Below are positions 21,391 through 32,201 of a stretch of 64,000 nucleotides of DNA, in pieces. Positions within the stretch are counted from its first letter, which is position 1. Each line of letters opens with the position of its first letter. Below the pieces are notes generated by a model, which saw only the letters and a program-made list of their open reading frames with translations, ran no database searches and had not been told where the DNA came from. The translations under genes and the position numbers were made by a program. Source of the stretch: Exobasidium rhododendri (Eukaryota; Basidiomycota; Exobasidiomycetes; Exobasidiales; Exobasidiaceae); the NCBI GenBank assembly GCA_026210745.1, contig CP110632.1, forward strand, positions 4,463,001-4,527,000, written 5' to 3'.

Positions 21391-22753
21391 CTCTGTGAGA
21401 TGCAGGAAGAGGAGAAAAGGGGAGGGCGGAGGGGGGGTGGATCGCACTGGGAAAGGGGGAGGTTGATGATGGGACGTGTGGGGAGATAGAGCCTAATCAG
21501 TGATCTAAGGTCATATATACTCTCTGTCAGGATGTTAGCTTATCGCTCCCTTGTTATCTCTCCCCCCCCCCTTCCAGTAGACTTGGTCTTGGCAGAAAGT
21601 GGCGTCAAGAGGTACCTTTTTCCCCCACTTCCTGCAACTGGCCACACACGCACACGACATCCGTACACACACGCACGCACAATAAAGATCTGATGGGGCA
21701 ATTAGAGGACCTTGCGGTGGTCTCCGCTTGAAATTCCTCTCTTCTCCTACCCGGTCCAGACCCGAGAGATAGCGTAAAAAATCGTCGTTTGGTTGTGATA
21801 AGACGCAAGAGAGCGGTCTTCTCCGCCGTGTCAAGCTCTCAAGTTCTACAAAAGGAAGGGAAGTTAGAGTGAGAGATAAAGGTTCACTCGAAATAAGATT
21901 ACTTCCGATTTCCAGGAAGGAACGGTGCTTATGCATCTATCGCAGACTAAGAGAGAGCGAATCGCAATCGCTAGCGGACCTGTCTTGCATGCAGGGTTTG
22001 GGGAGAGGGCTAGTAGTGGAGAGTCTAAGCTTCTTTCGCCGTGTAAAATGAACAGTACCTTGAAGCTCTCTGTTCTCACTCCTCCCTCGCCTTCCCTCGG
22101 TGGTCTCGCCGATGCGAGAAAGGGGCGCAGAATACAAACTCTAGGTGCTACTGATCGTAGAAAGTTTGTTTCTCGCACGCTTTCTGCGACGGATCCTTTC
22201 CTAGACCCTCGTCTTTCGCCTCACAGACAATTCTTCTGTTTCAGCAAGAGCGTGCATGAACCGCGAGGTCGAGGAAAATCAGCAAGGGTTTTTGTGCAGG
22301 TCATGTGGAAGCTCACTCGACGGACTATGATTCCGACGGTCTTGCATCCAACACAGCAGAATAAAGACTGTGGCATGAGATCGGAACTTTGTATTTCTAG
22401 CGCATTTCAATACGTTTGCCAAGCCAAGCTAGCGCGATTCACCCGACATTGATAGCTCCTTTGCTTAATTACCATCACAGTAAGGAAAGGTGGAAGCTAG
22501 TCTAGCGTCTCCATATCATCTCTACTGTCATTTACTATCTGCTTGTGTCAATCGATCGAAGAGGAGCACCGGCAATATAACTAATCCGTGACTGGGCCGT
22601 TGGATGGAGACATGCTCCAAGTCATCTGGGGAGTGGGGAGGCCCACAGTGCTGCATGCTCTTATCTTGCTTCTTGCACTGACTAGACCTTTTCGATGAGC
22701 AGGTACAAAGTGTCTCGATGTCCAGTGCCTGCATGGGCGAACCTTTTTGAGAA
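21391..22753. other. Intergenic region upstream of the OPT gene, no supported gene
   Basis: Contains C-runs and CA-repeats (about 21560-21690). The longest frame, from an ATG near 21931 to 22452 on the plus strand, is Arg/Ser-rich with no recognisable motif and is not called. Confidence 0.45.
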
Positions 22754-23218
22754 TCATGATGGAAGAAATGGAGAGGACAAAAAAGAAGAAGGGTCGGCTG
22801 GTCTGTGTCTCTCAACATTGCTATCTTTGGCCATTTCCTGTCCAACCTGTATCATAACAGGCACTCTCGTCAAATGGTACATGCTTCTTGCCTTTCGAGG
22901 TTTCCCTCCCTTCTTCTCCAGTTCTTTGATTTCTTCCCTATTGGCTTTCGCTAGTCGTGCTCTGTATGCCGCACATAAAGAACGATGTCCGCCTCTTTAG
23001 GCTTGAAGGCAGTTCCAGTCTTCTCGCATGTCTCCAAGAGCATCTTTTGTAGCAGAAGCTACCGTCTCCTGATCAGGTAGACAATACAGCGCTAATTGTG
23101 ATCGAAGCTTGAGGCGTGTATCTTTCAATGAAGACTCTTTCTCGGCAAGAGCTACCGATTCTTCAGGTTCGAGTTGCTTGTAGCCGAATGCTCGAAGTGA
23201 TCCGTCGTTGGAGTACAT
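22754..23218 (-). pseudogene. Possible small unknown gene with an in-frame stop
   Basis: From the ATG at 23218, 73 codons run to TAA (22997-22999). The same frame continues for 80 more sense codons to a TGA at 22754-22756. Both halves look protein-like: the first has EPEESVALAEKESSLKDTR and TKDALGDMREDWN, the second AKANREEIKELEKKGGKPRK. I recognise no family. No GT...AG pair that removes the TAA and keeps the frame is apparent. It could be a broken gene, a short real gene of 73 residues followed by chance sequence, a stop-readthrough product, or a base error. It lies just downstream of a tRNA-Lys gene on the same strand. Confidence 0.3.
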
Positions 23219-23261
23219 GTATCCAAGAAATATTTCGCACAAGAAAGAACCAAAAAAATTT

Positions 23262-23381
23262 AACCCACGGCGGGGCTCGAACCCGCAACTTTCAGATTTG
23301 CGAACTATCAGGTATGGCTTCGAAAGGCGAAGAGACTGCTTTAATAAGAGTCTGACACTCTACCGATTGAGTTACGCAGGC
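23262..23381 (-). tRNA. tRNA-Lys(CTT) with a 47-nt intron
   Basis: The minus strand folds as a full cloverleaf: acceptor GCCTGCG with CGTGGGT (three G-T wobbles), D-stem ACTC/GAGT, anticodon stem TCAGA/TCTGA with loop CTCTTAA, and T-arm GCGGG-TTCGAGC-CCCGC. The anticodon is CTT (Lys). A 47-nt intron interrupts after the base 3' to the anticodon, the canonical position for nuclear tRNA introns. The exons sum to 73 nt. Both internal promoter boxes are intact. Confidence 0.9.
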
Positions 23382-23460
23382 AATCGATGCTTGTTGCACT
23401 CATCTCATCTTCCATCCATTTTGTAGATACTTCTCGCTTCGGTGAATTAATACTATATTG

Positions 23461-23461
23461 A

Positions 23462-23493
<32 letters not shown>

Positions 23494-23495
23494 AA
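23461..23495. repeat. Poly(A) tract
   Basis: Twenty A, one G, fourteen A on the plus strand. It could be a microsatellite or the tail of an old retroposed copy, but no transcript body is recognisable beside it. Confidence 0.8.
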
Positions 23496-24382
23496 CAGGC
23501 GCTATTTGGCAGACACAAATCGAGAAATGTTATACAACTCGTGAACAGAATGTCTGTTTCTGCTGCTCAAATTTCAAGAAAGTGTCTCCAAACTCCAATC
23601 TGTCCAAAGCATCTGGTCGGATCTGCAACATCTAGACAGATCAACACATCAATTTTACCTTTTTCAACGAGTTCTGACACTCTTCCCGTTGGCCAACAAG
23701 CAAGCTGCTGCATGCGATTTTGGTTTAAAGACGGCCACAAGTCCGATCTGCACTCACAAGGCAAACTTTGGTAGGCAGATGTCGATTCCTCCCTCTTTTG
23801 TAGTGGCGGGTACTGGAGCAGCACTCTGTGATAGAGCTGTACTTGATCCGGCCTAGACTATAGCGAACGGTAGACCTGGGAAGACTTTTCCCTGCGCGCT
23901 ATCACGCTTCTCTCGTTGCTAAGTCAATGCTCCTGCACTCTGAGCCGGCATCAGCGACGCACATAACGCAAACGCGCTTGCCTCTGTAACGGGACTTCTT
24001 GGTATACATAGCGATGCACACGATGAGCTTGTCAGAACGTAGAAGAAATACTGCCCAAGCGATGCTCCAGATTACTCTTCAAGGGCGGAGGAGCGTCGAG
24101 TGTCCTTGCTGGCATCGCCTCTGTTGCATATAACAGTAACCCATAGGCGGTAAGAGAGAGATCGAACAGCACTGTGATGTTATCGGAGATGACATTTCAT
24201 GTAGCGGTCACATCGGTCGCACACACATCCTTGCTAACAAAAGTCGAGGAAGAAGGAGCTCATCCGCTGGTCGCATCTATGAAGAACGATCTCATCTCAC
24301 AAGAGGATGAGCCTCGTCAAGATATTCGACCAAACGCTTTCGCGTGGATCTATACGGTAAACTTAGCCGCGTCGACTAATAC
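23496..24382. other. Intergenic region, no supported gene
   Basis: Short frames on both strands (for example 23567-23824 minus) have locally plausible composition but no start, splice pattern or family that I can support. No RNA fold was recognised before 24383. Confidence 0.4.
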
Positions 24383-24490
24383 GGTTTTGTAGTTTAGTGG
24401 CAGAATTTATGTTTCGGGTCGGAACCCATCCGATTAATGGATCATAGCACATGAATATGTGAGACCCTGGTTCGAATCCTGGCAAGACCC
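24383..24490 (+). tRNA. tRNA-like locus, isotype uncertain (possibly Pro(CGG) with an intron, or a pseudogene)
   Basis: A clear A box (TAGTTTAGTGG) and a perfect B box (GGTTCGAATCC) are present. The acceptor ends pair (GGTTTTG with CAAGACC, one G-T), the D-stem pairs weakly, and a T-run follows at 24491-24496 as a Pol III terminator. The apparent anticodon loop TTCGGGT would read CGG (Pro) and the length of 108 nt requires an intron of about 36 nt. However, the 5' anticodon stem TATGT has no good partner at the expected place, and the T-stem has a central T-T mismatch. A separate hairpin CACAT...ATGTG lies in the extra segment. It is either a decayed gene or one with unusual processing. Confidence 0.5.
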
Positions 24491-24701
24491 CTTTTTTGCC
24501 GCGTCCCATTCCAGTTGTATGTACATGATCTTGCCCTTTTGACGAACCGTGCGACAGACGATGTGCTGATGTGCTGCTGCCTTCTTTGAGATAGTCGTAT
24601 AATAGACGTGGAAGGGTAGGTGTGAAGTATTGAGCGGCTTCTGATGGGGCAAAGATATACTACAAGTACATGAACAAGAACAAGAACGATGCCGTCACCC
24701 T

Positions 24702-25418
24702 TTAGATCAGCTTTACGTAGCTTGAAGGCACAAGTCCTGTCCTCCCGCTACCGTCGCCGGCCTCTGCCTTCCACCAATCGTCGTTGATCTTTTCCAGCAG
24801 AGTAATAATGTCGTAAGGACGAACGCTGAGATCTTCGGCTTCTGTGCCCTTGTATTCGTACAGTACTTCTGCTTGACCTAGATCAGTAGAATGAGAAGGA
24901 GCAGGTGGAGGTGGTGGTGGGGGGGAGGGCACGGCAGCTGCTGGTGTCGCTCGTTGTGGCTGCCCGAAATTCATCCGAGAGGCAGCTGAATGAAGACTGT
25001 TTACGGTATCTGCTGGAGTTCTCGGCCCTTGTTGCTTGTGTTGATTCATGAGCATAGAACCAATCGCAGCACCTGCACTTGACGTCTTGATATTTCCGAA
25101 CGCCTTCACAGTAAAATAAGAATTGGGATTAGCAGCGTGTATCTGCACTAATGCCAGTGATCATCCTGGACATACCTTTCCTGATGTTAAATTGGCAGGC
25201 AGTGAATAATTTGACTGTGAGGGCAGCGCACTTGCCGGCTTTCGTGTCGCTGGTGGCGCAGGTGGGTTGGTTCTCCGAGGAGCAGAGGTAGACGCATATG
25301 CACTGGAAGTCTCTGCGGTCTCCTCTGATCCACTCAAGAGGTGCGGTCGAGCAGTAAAGTATTCATCTAGGATCGAAAAGAAGGCCTGCTTCTCGGTATG
25401 GGGTAGATTTGCAAACAT
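24702..25418 (-). CDS. SH3-domain protein of the LSB/PIN3-like actin-patch type
   Basis: Two exons, 25418-25176 and 25103-24702, encode 214 residues. The intron (25104-25175, 72 nt) is GTATGT...GCTAAT...GTGAAG. A nearer AG would leave only a 33-nt intron and was rejected. Residues 1-30 (FANLPHTEKQAFFSILDEYF) form a helical N-terminal module, followed by Pro/Ala/Ser-rich linkers with a poly-Pro run, a short AFGNIKTSSAGAAIGS block, and a C-terminal SH3 domain (VLYEYKGTEAEDLSV, DDWWKAE, GLVPSSYVKLI). The architecture resembles yeast Lsb1/Pin3 and fission yeast Csh3, which bind the WASP homologue. A short upstream exon ending just before 25450 is possible, since the frame preceding the ATG is open and protein-like. 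Confidence 0.75.
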
Positions 25419-25647
25419 GCTGTGGCGAGTCCACTCTAGAGGAGCCGTCTGCTTTGCGATAGGTGTGTAGGAAGGATGTTAGGTCGATCAGCCTTTAGTG
25501 TTGGAGCGATCGGCCTTAGCGTCTTCATTGGCGTGGGGGCTGCAACGACACGTGCGCGCATTCTTTAGGTGCCTTGCCTTCTCATTTCGCAGGTCCAAGA
25601 TCCCTCATCACTGCATACTTCTTTCGACACTGCGATCACCAGCAGCC

Positions 25648-27655
25648 ATGGCAGAGGGAAGCACTCATACAAGTGGATCAAATGGGATCAATGACTCGGC
25701 CAAAGGAGCGATCAAAAGCAAAAATGCAAAGAGGAGAGCAAAGAAGAAGGACGATAGAGCAGCGGTGAGTGAAAGGAGCACAGCATCAAGAGGTGAAAGG
25801 AAGTTCTGCTGACGGGTGTCCATTCCATCTTATTTGTCACACTAGTCGGCTACTCCTGGACCCTCAGACACCCGATCAGGTATTGATTCATCAGAGCTGA
25901 AAACACCAAATGGGCAGGCGCCTTCCCCGTCTTCGTCATCCGTTATCGACTTGGATGATCCTATCGAGAATAGCGAGACTTTTGCTGCCTTTTCTGACGT
26001 CTTTGCTCGCTTTCAGTCGTTGTCGGAAGAGAAGGGTGCAGGTGGTAGCAACGTAGTCGACGGGAAAGGTGAAGTAATATACTCGGATGACGATCAAATG
26101 TCAGAATCAGAGGAGGAGGAGGAGAAGAATAAAACGCTTTCCAAGAGGAGACAAAGACAACTGCGGAGATTGACAGTAGCTGAATTGAAGCAGATTGTGA
26201 AGAAGCCGGAATTGGTCGAGTGGGAAGACGTGACGGCGACAGACCCACAGCTGTTGATTCAGCTCAAAAGTACGAGGAATACGATTCCTATTCCGCCGCA
26301 TTGGAGTCTGAAGAGGGACTACCTGCAGAATAAGAAGGGAATCGAGAAGCCACCATTCCAATTGCCAGGTGAGTATGTGCGAGTGCGAGCAAGTATGAGC
26401 AGGGGGACACTCCCATTTCCTAGCAAAGACTGACCAGCTACTATGGCTCTTCTCTCGCTGCACAGCCTACATTGCCGCCACGGGAATCTCCGAGATGAAA
26501 GATGCGTTGAAAGAGAAAGAAGGAGAGCAAACGCTCAAGGCAAAGACGCGAGAAAGAGTTCAGCCAAAGATGGGGAAAGTCAACATCGACTACCAAAAGC
26601 TTCACGACGCCTTCTTCCGATTCCAGACAAAGCCAGACAATCTGACTGGGTACGGCGAAGTCTACTACGAGGGCAAAGAGTACGAAACCAAGTTCAAAGA
26701 GAGGAAACCGGGAGAATTGAGCGATGAATTGAAGGAAGCGTTGAGTATACCCCCCTTGGCACCACCACCATGGTTAATTGCCATGCAACGATTCGGGCCG
26801 CCTCCAAATTACCCTCAACTAAGAGTCATGGGACTGAATGCGCCCATTCCAGATGGCGCTCAGTGGGGTTTCCATCCAGGTGGTTGGGGTAGGCCACCGA
26901 TGGATGAGATGGGAAATCCACTCTTCGGCGACGTCATGGGCAACGCAGAAAGTCAACAAGCGCAGGAAGCGCTAAGATTGTTGAGCGAACCAGTCGAAAA
27001 GGAAAGGTGGGGTGAGTTGGAGCCGGAAGAGGAAGAATCAGAAGAAGAAGACGAAACAGACGAAGAAGATGGCAACGAGGAAAGAGATGAAGAGGAGATA
27101 CAAGCAGGTATAGAGACTCCCTTGGACGGTCTTAGAACTCCTGGAGGATTTGAGACACCAGGTGGTATGCAGAGTGTTGCGTCTACCGTTCCTGGTGGCT
27201 TGGAGACGCCCGACTTTTTGGAGCTTCGTAAAGGAGCGAGGGGAAATGGTGGTCAAGAGTATGGCGGGGCACCAAAGCAGTTGTATCATGTCGTTCCAGA
27301 ACGAGAATCTTCCGGTGGTCAAGGCTTCCTTGCTAGTGATCATGGATATGATTTGGCTTCCCTTGCGAAGGGATCGGCGGGCAATGGACCGAGACTGCTG
27401 GATGGAGGGGAAGAGAGGGGAGTAAAGAGGAAAGCAAAATCGTCTGATGTGGAAGTAGCTCTAGACGCTTCTGAGCTGGAAGGCCTCACCGAGTCGCAAC
27501 TGACAGCGCGATACGAACAAGCACAAGCTGCCGCTAGAGGGAGAGGGGGAGCAGGAACAGTAGAGGAAGCAAATGGCGGAGACCTGGCTCTGCTTCGAGA
27601 AGAGCTGCAGCGAAAGAGAAGCGTACGAGACTCCAAGAGAGCAGCGGCACGTTAA
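25648..27655 (+). CDS. CUS1: Splicing factor SF3B subunit 2 (CUS1/SAP145)
   Basis: Three exons, 25648-25764, 25846-26368 and 26466-27655, encode 609 residues. The introns (81 and 97 nt) both start GTGAGT. The basic N-terminus (KSKNAKRRAKKKDD) is followed by an acidic stretch, then DUF382 (ELVEWEDVTATDPQLL ... IPIPPHWSLKRDYLQ) and the PSP module (FRFQTKPDNLTGYGEVYYEG, APPPWLIAMQRFGPPPNYP, GLNAPIPDG, GWGRPP). A long Glu/Asp tract follows. This is the SF3b component that holds U2 snRNP at the branch site together with Hsh49/SF3B4. It is divergent from the SH3 gene, separated by 229 bp. Confidence 0.95.
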
Positions 27656-27990
27656 AGACCTCAACTCTATGTATATTACTCGAAAGAAGAGAAGAAGATC
27701 ACTCGAAAGAAGAGAAGAAGATCACATCTCTCTGGAATGAAATAAAAGCACACGTTTGCATTGCATTTATCATCATCATTATCATCCTCTTTATCCTCTT
27801 TCGCCCAGCTGTCGCGACCCGAAGAGCCCCTTTGAGAACATGCTCGCGACGACATCGAATCCATCTTCCGCTTCTTCGACTTCATTGAGAAATCTATCGA
27901 ATAAACAAAAAGGTGGGGAGGAGGAAAGAGAAGAAGCAATCACATCGAGTAAGGACAATGAACAGTGCATTAGCGTTTCCAACAAATCAC
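27656..27990. other. Convergent 3' region with a short tandem repeat
   Basis: It lies between the stop codons of CUS1 and VPS11. A 23-bp unit beginning ACTCGAAAGAAG occurs twice in tandem without change (27678-27700, 27701-27723), then TCATCATTATCATC-type triplets. Nothing coding is supported. Confidence 0.6.
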
Positions 27991-30900
27991 TCACAGATCA
28001 TGCCTCTCGCCAAACGCCAAGTTGTTCTTTCGAATCTCCAGGATGATCCCATGACTCTTTGCACAGATCGGACATTCCTTTTCTTCTTCTCCGAGGCAGC
28101 GACTATGGAAGCTATGCTTGCACATGAAGTGTACGATCGGTAGATCCAAATTGCCGCCACAAGCATTGCACTTTGTCTGCTGGAACACTTTGGGTGTCTG
28201 CATGTTGTTCAACTGATCGATCTCCTGCAACTTCTCCATCGTTTCTACTCGATAGGTCGATGTCAGCTTCTCGTTCGTCTCAATGTCGATCTGTTGTGCT
28301 TGAATGGATCGAATCAAGAAGGATCGGATCAGTCCAACACTGGCGACCCCCTTTTTGCTGAGAGTTTGCACGATTTCCAACGGTGACATCAGCCTCTCGT
28401 CCTCAATATGATCCAGGATCACCTCCAGATCGGTCTGGTTTCGACTCAAGAGCTTCTCCGAAGATGCAAAGTACCGCAACAAGATAGGGTATAAGTGGGG
28501 TTCATGCGGTCCATATCGGGACAAGCACTCCATCAAGTGACGAGCTCCTTCCTCTGCCTTCACCGGATTGTCCTGTGACGTCTGGTCCATGTATAGGTGC
28601 AGGATATCTTCATGCATGCCCATACGTTCGTACAGAAGGACGATTCCCTCGGTAAAGTCTTCTTGAGAACATACCACGAGCGCTTGGCTGATGTCGTATG
28701 GAAGGTGCTTGAATTGCCTCAGCAGTCGTACAGCTTTTCCCTTCTGTGCCAGTCTTTGTGCTCCGTCGAGTGTGGAAGTGTGTCCAGCGCTGCTTGCTGC
28801 CCTGGCAGAGGTGAGATACAGCTCCAACAGCGTGTTCCAGATTGACATCTGCTCCCTCCTGTCATTGTCAACGTATTCGCCTTCTGTACTGAAGCCATCG
28901 AAGTTGATTTCTGCGACACCGACGTCGTATTCTCCCTCTGCCTTCTCTCCTCCCTCCTTCCTCGCATCCTCTTCAATGCTCTGATCCCAACGAGCAAGGG
29001 CGACCGTCTCGAGAAATCGCTCAAACTCGCGTGGATGACTGATGAAGTGGGCAAAGTACAAGCGAGGCAGCGGGACAGAATATGCAGTGGCGTCGTCATC
29101 GGCCAATGTTGGCACCGTTTGATCCGTGCCGTTCCCATTCTGCGCTTCAGCCTCATCTCTGTTCATCGATGTCACAGTGGACGGCCCAGACTTCTCCGCT
29201 TCTCCAGCACCAACAGCAGACTTGCCAAATCCTCCAACTTGTAGATAGCTCAGGTAGGCTGCCGCTGCAGATTTGTTCTGACCTATCTTGCTAGCATCTA
29301 TGCCAGCTCCTTTGGCCGTGATGACTGGCTGAAATGCTCCAGAGCAAAGTTCAATGAGCAGGTCAGTCGTTTGTCTTGGTATCGTATCGAGCATCACTTT
29401 TCCATATCGCAGCAAGTTCCTCTCCGCTTCTTCTGCGCTCAAGCCTCGAATGTGATTGATGGCGTCTTGGAAATCGTGAAGATCCTCAATCTGTATCCTG
29501 ATGTACTCATCGTGCTGATCGTATCGCTTGGCCAAGTACGCAGCATGCTCAAAGTAGCCGGCTTGTCTGCACACGCGAATAGCAGTGTCCAGATCGAACG
29601 GCAATTCCTCCTGTTCTACTCCGTCCAGATCGTCGTCCTCGTTCAAGGTCCGCCCTTCGCGGTCTTCCTTCATACGGGACGCTTCTACAGGTCTCTTTAT
29701 GAAGCGATCCAGCGACGTCACATCTTTCAACTTTGTATAGCAGTTGAGCAGCAGCGTCGTGTGATCCGAGTTTGCCATTCCACGAGAGTGCAATTCCTGC
29801 AAATACGTGGTCAAGTTTGTGATCCTCTGTGCATCCAAAAACTTCCGAATGACGTAGCTAGGTTGGGTGTAGCCAATCGTCTTGACGAACTGATTCATAG
29901 CGCCTTCAAAGTCACCCTTTTCATACAGAGAATCGGCGTACTTGCGATGGATGTCAGCTAACAAAGGGTCAATGTTGTCCACCTCGTGCGAGCTGGCAAT
30001 ACTCCTCGAAGCGTGTGACTTGGCTACGTTCACTGCCAAGAGATACAGTGACTTTCGAAAAAGGATGTCCAACTTCTGCCTCAGCGTCTTTTCCTCCACT
30101 CTTGTCATGCTTCCATCATCACTCAAGACGCAGATATCACCTTCATTGCCCGCCCAAACCTCTCGAACCCCTCCTTCAAACGTGCCAGAGTACGCAATTA
30201 GCTTGTTGTCGAGGTCGAATATTGTAATCTTTGCCACCTCTGTTGTGCTTGAGATGACTGCCCTCGGTGAGCCGCTTCGTCGTGCGCCTTCACCTTCTTT
30301 TGCTTTTCGATCGCGACCAGCGACGTAATTGCGCACAGTGGCCGAATCTGAGGCGGCACTAGCTTTGATTGGTGGTGACACGATGACCAACTGTGAGGCT
30401 GCCAGCATTATCGATGACTTTGGACCTGGTAGGAGCAAAGCAATGTTAGAGCCAGTCGACCTTTTCTCGCCCGTCTCAGTACCTACCTTCATACGCAAGC
30501 GTCATTTCTCTACCCTCCGCACCGACAATGTAGACGGCTTCATCTCTCGCTATTACCATCTTTCCTTCCAGAGAACTCGCTCCGCCTATATTGTTGGTCC
30601 GGGGCACTAGTCGTGCGCATCCCAGTGCACAGCCTACATCGTCGACGACGGACGCTGGCAGACCAGCACCCTTTCCCAAGACTGTATACCGCAGAATCTT
30701 TGACAGGGTGACAATGAATAGATTGACAGCTTCTGGAGGGCCTTCACCAGCGATCTGCTGGCCACTAATTTTCCCAGATCTCACGCCGGCCAGACTCTTT
30801 CTTCCTGACCCTCCATTTCTGGCTCGACCTAGCGTCAAGGACTGCTTGCCTGCTGCTACCTTTGGCATCTCTGTCGAAGCTGATTTGGAAAATACTTCTG

Positions 30901-31699
30901 CAAAGCCAAGGCCAGTCACTGCTTCATGACCTGTCGATTTGTCTCCTGTCTTTGATATCGCAGGCTGAAAGGCGACTTTGAACTTTGGCAGAACGACGGC
31001 AGAAGTATTTGCACTTTCTGAACTTGTTGCGGCGGTCTTGAGCACGTCGTCTAAGCCTCTGAGAAGAAGCACAGAGCCATCCGCCAAGGCGATCGATAGG
31101 AATGAAAGAGAAGCAGTGTGCGCTAGAGAAGCAATGGGATTTGGTCGACTTCCATGCTGCACCTTTCCTTCGGTCAACAGTTGGGGGACTCTCTGACTTT
31201 CAGTGCTTGACTTTGCAGTCTTGGCAAGATCCCAAATTCGAATGACCGGAAATCGTGATCCATCATCCTCTCCAAGCGTGACTACCCGACCATTCTGGTC
31301 ACAAGAAATATGCGTGACCCGTCCGTTGGCTCCACCGATCACCTCACTCCCGTAAAATGCCTTCCACGATCCCAGCTTCGAGTAATTCTCGGCATCAAAC
31401 ACATGGATCTGCCCATGTATGTCGCCCATAAGCACACTCTGCTGCCGGGTGAGGGGCAAAGCAGAGGATGATGAACTCTGCACATTGTTCGCTTCATTCT
31501 GCTGATCAGCAACAAAAGAGGGAACAACAGTCGAATGTGAGATGGCGGCAATCTCACTCGTCAATCGAAAAGCGGCTGGTGAGGAAGCGAAGTCTGAGGC
31601 GTCTCGGATCTTGCTCGCTTCGTAGAAGGACAAATGCCTCCAAGTGGGAGCCAGTCCATCCGGGTCGCCATCGCCTTCCCCGCCATTTGCGACACTCAT
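27991..31699 (-). CDS. VPS11: VPS11, HOPS/CORVET core subunit (RING-H2 E3-type)
   Basis: Two exons, 31699-30487 and 30425-27991, encode 1215 residues. The intron (30426-30486, 61 nt) is GTAGGT...CTAAC...CTACCAG and splits a Gly codon (YEGPKSS). The N-terminal half is a beta-propeller (QHQ-type strands such as VLMGDIHGQIHVFDA, ITIFDLDNKLIAYSG). The middle is an alpha-solenoid with a clathrin-repeat-like DFEGAMNQFVKTIGYTQPS. The C-terminus is a RING-H2: CNACGGNLDLP, MCKHSFHSRC, CPIC. These define Vps11, the shared core of the CORVET and HOPS tethers acting in endosome and vacuole fusion. It is longer than the yeast protein mainly through Ser-rich and acidic loops. Its 5' end is 190 bp from copia element 2. 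Confidence 0.95.
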
Positions 31700-31889
31700 C
31701 GTGCGCTGGTTCTGCCGGCAGATATAGCGGTAAGGTAGGAGGAAAAGGGGGTCAGCAGTGCTTGATGGAAGGACGTATTAGACCGAGAAGAAAGGGAGAG
31801 GAAGCGCGAGAGGAAGAGAGAGAGCATGCTTCAAAGACAGGCTTGCTTCGACGCGCACGGAGCGCACGCAACACGAAGCTCGGCCGCCC

Positions 31890-32186
31890 TGTTACGCGGT
31901 ACAGGAGTCGAAAGGTAGGTAAAGGGGAAGGATTCAAAGTAAAGATAAGTTCGATACTAAAGTTACTGAAGATCGACTAAGTTCGACAGGACTAGCAAGT
32001 GGGAGTGTCACGAGGTGGAGGTTTCGAGAAGATTCGACATCATTCCCTTCCACGTCATCATATGCTAGATCCTATCGACCAGTAAAGTATATAAACACCC
32101 CTTTCGACAGAATGTAACTACCCCCCAAGAAGTGCAATCCCAATCCTTCCCCTTTACCTACCTTTCGACTCCTGTACCGCGTAACA
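31890..32186 (+). repeat. 5' LTR of element 2 (297 bp) with 45-bp terminal inverted repeats
   Basis: Positions 31890-31934 are the exact reverse complement of 32142-32186 (45 of 45 by eye). Ordinary copia LTRs have only a few inverted bases. A TATA box TATATAAA is at 32088-32095. The rest contains repeated TTCGAC words. Confidence 0.95.
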
Positions 32187-32201
32187 GGTTATGAGCCCAA
32201 C
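32187..32201 (+). promoter_or_regulatory. Primer-binding site of element 2, overlapping the gag start codon
   Basis: GGTTATGAGCCCAAC directly follows the LTR, the same 15 bases as in element 1, complementary to the initiator tRNA-Met anticodon arm. The ATG within it (32191-32193) is the first codon of Gag-Pol, so the bases pairing with the CAU anticodon of the primer are also the start codon. Confidence 0.8.

Noticed and set aside
21931-22452. 174-codon open frame upstream of the OPT gene
   Set aside because: It has an ATG, but the protein is Arg/Ser/Leu-rich with no recognisable motif and no neighbouring splice structure. Not enough to call a gene.
23461-23495. Poly(A) tract as the tail of a retrogene or SINE
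   Set aside because: No transcript-like body, target duplication or Pol III boxes adjoin it.
25104-25175. 33-nt intron in the SH3 gene ending at GTGCAG
   Set aside because: Too short for splicing here; the AG 39 nt further on follows a GCTAAT branch and gives a normal 72-nt intron.
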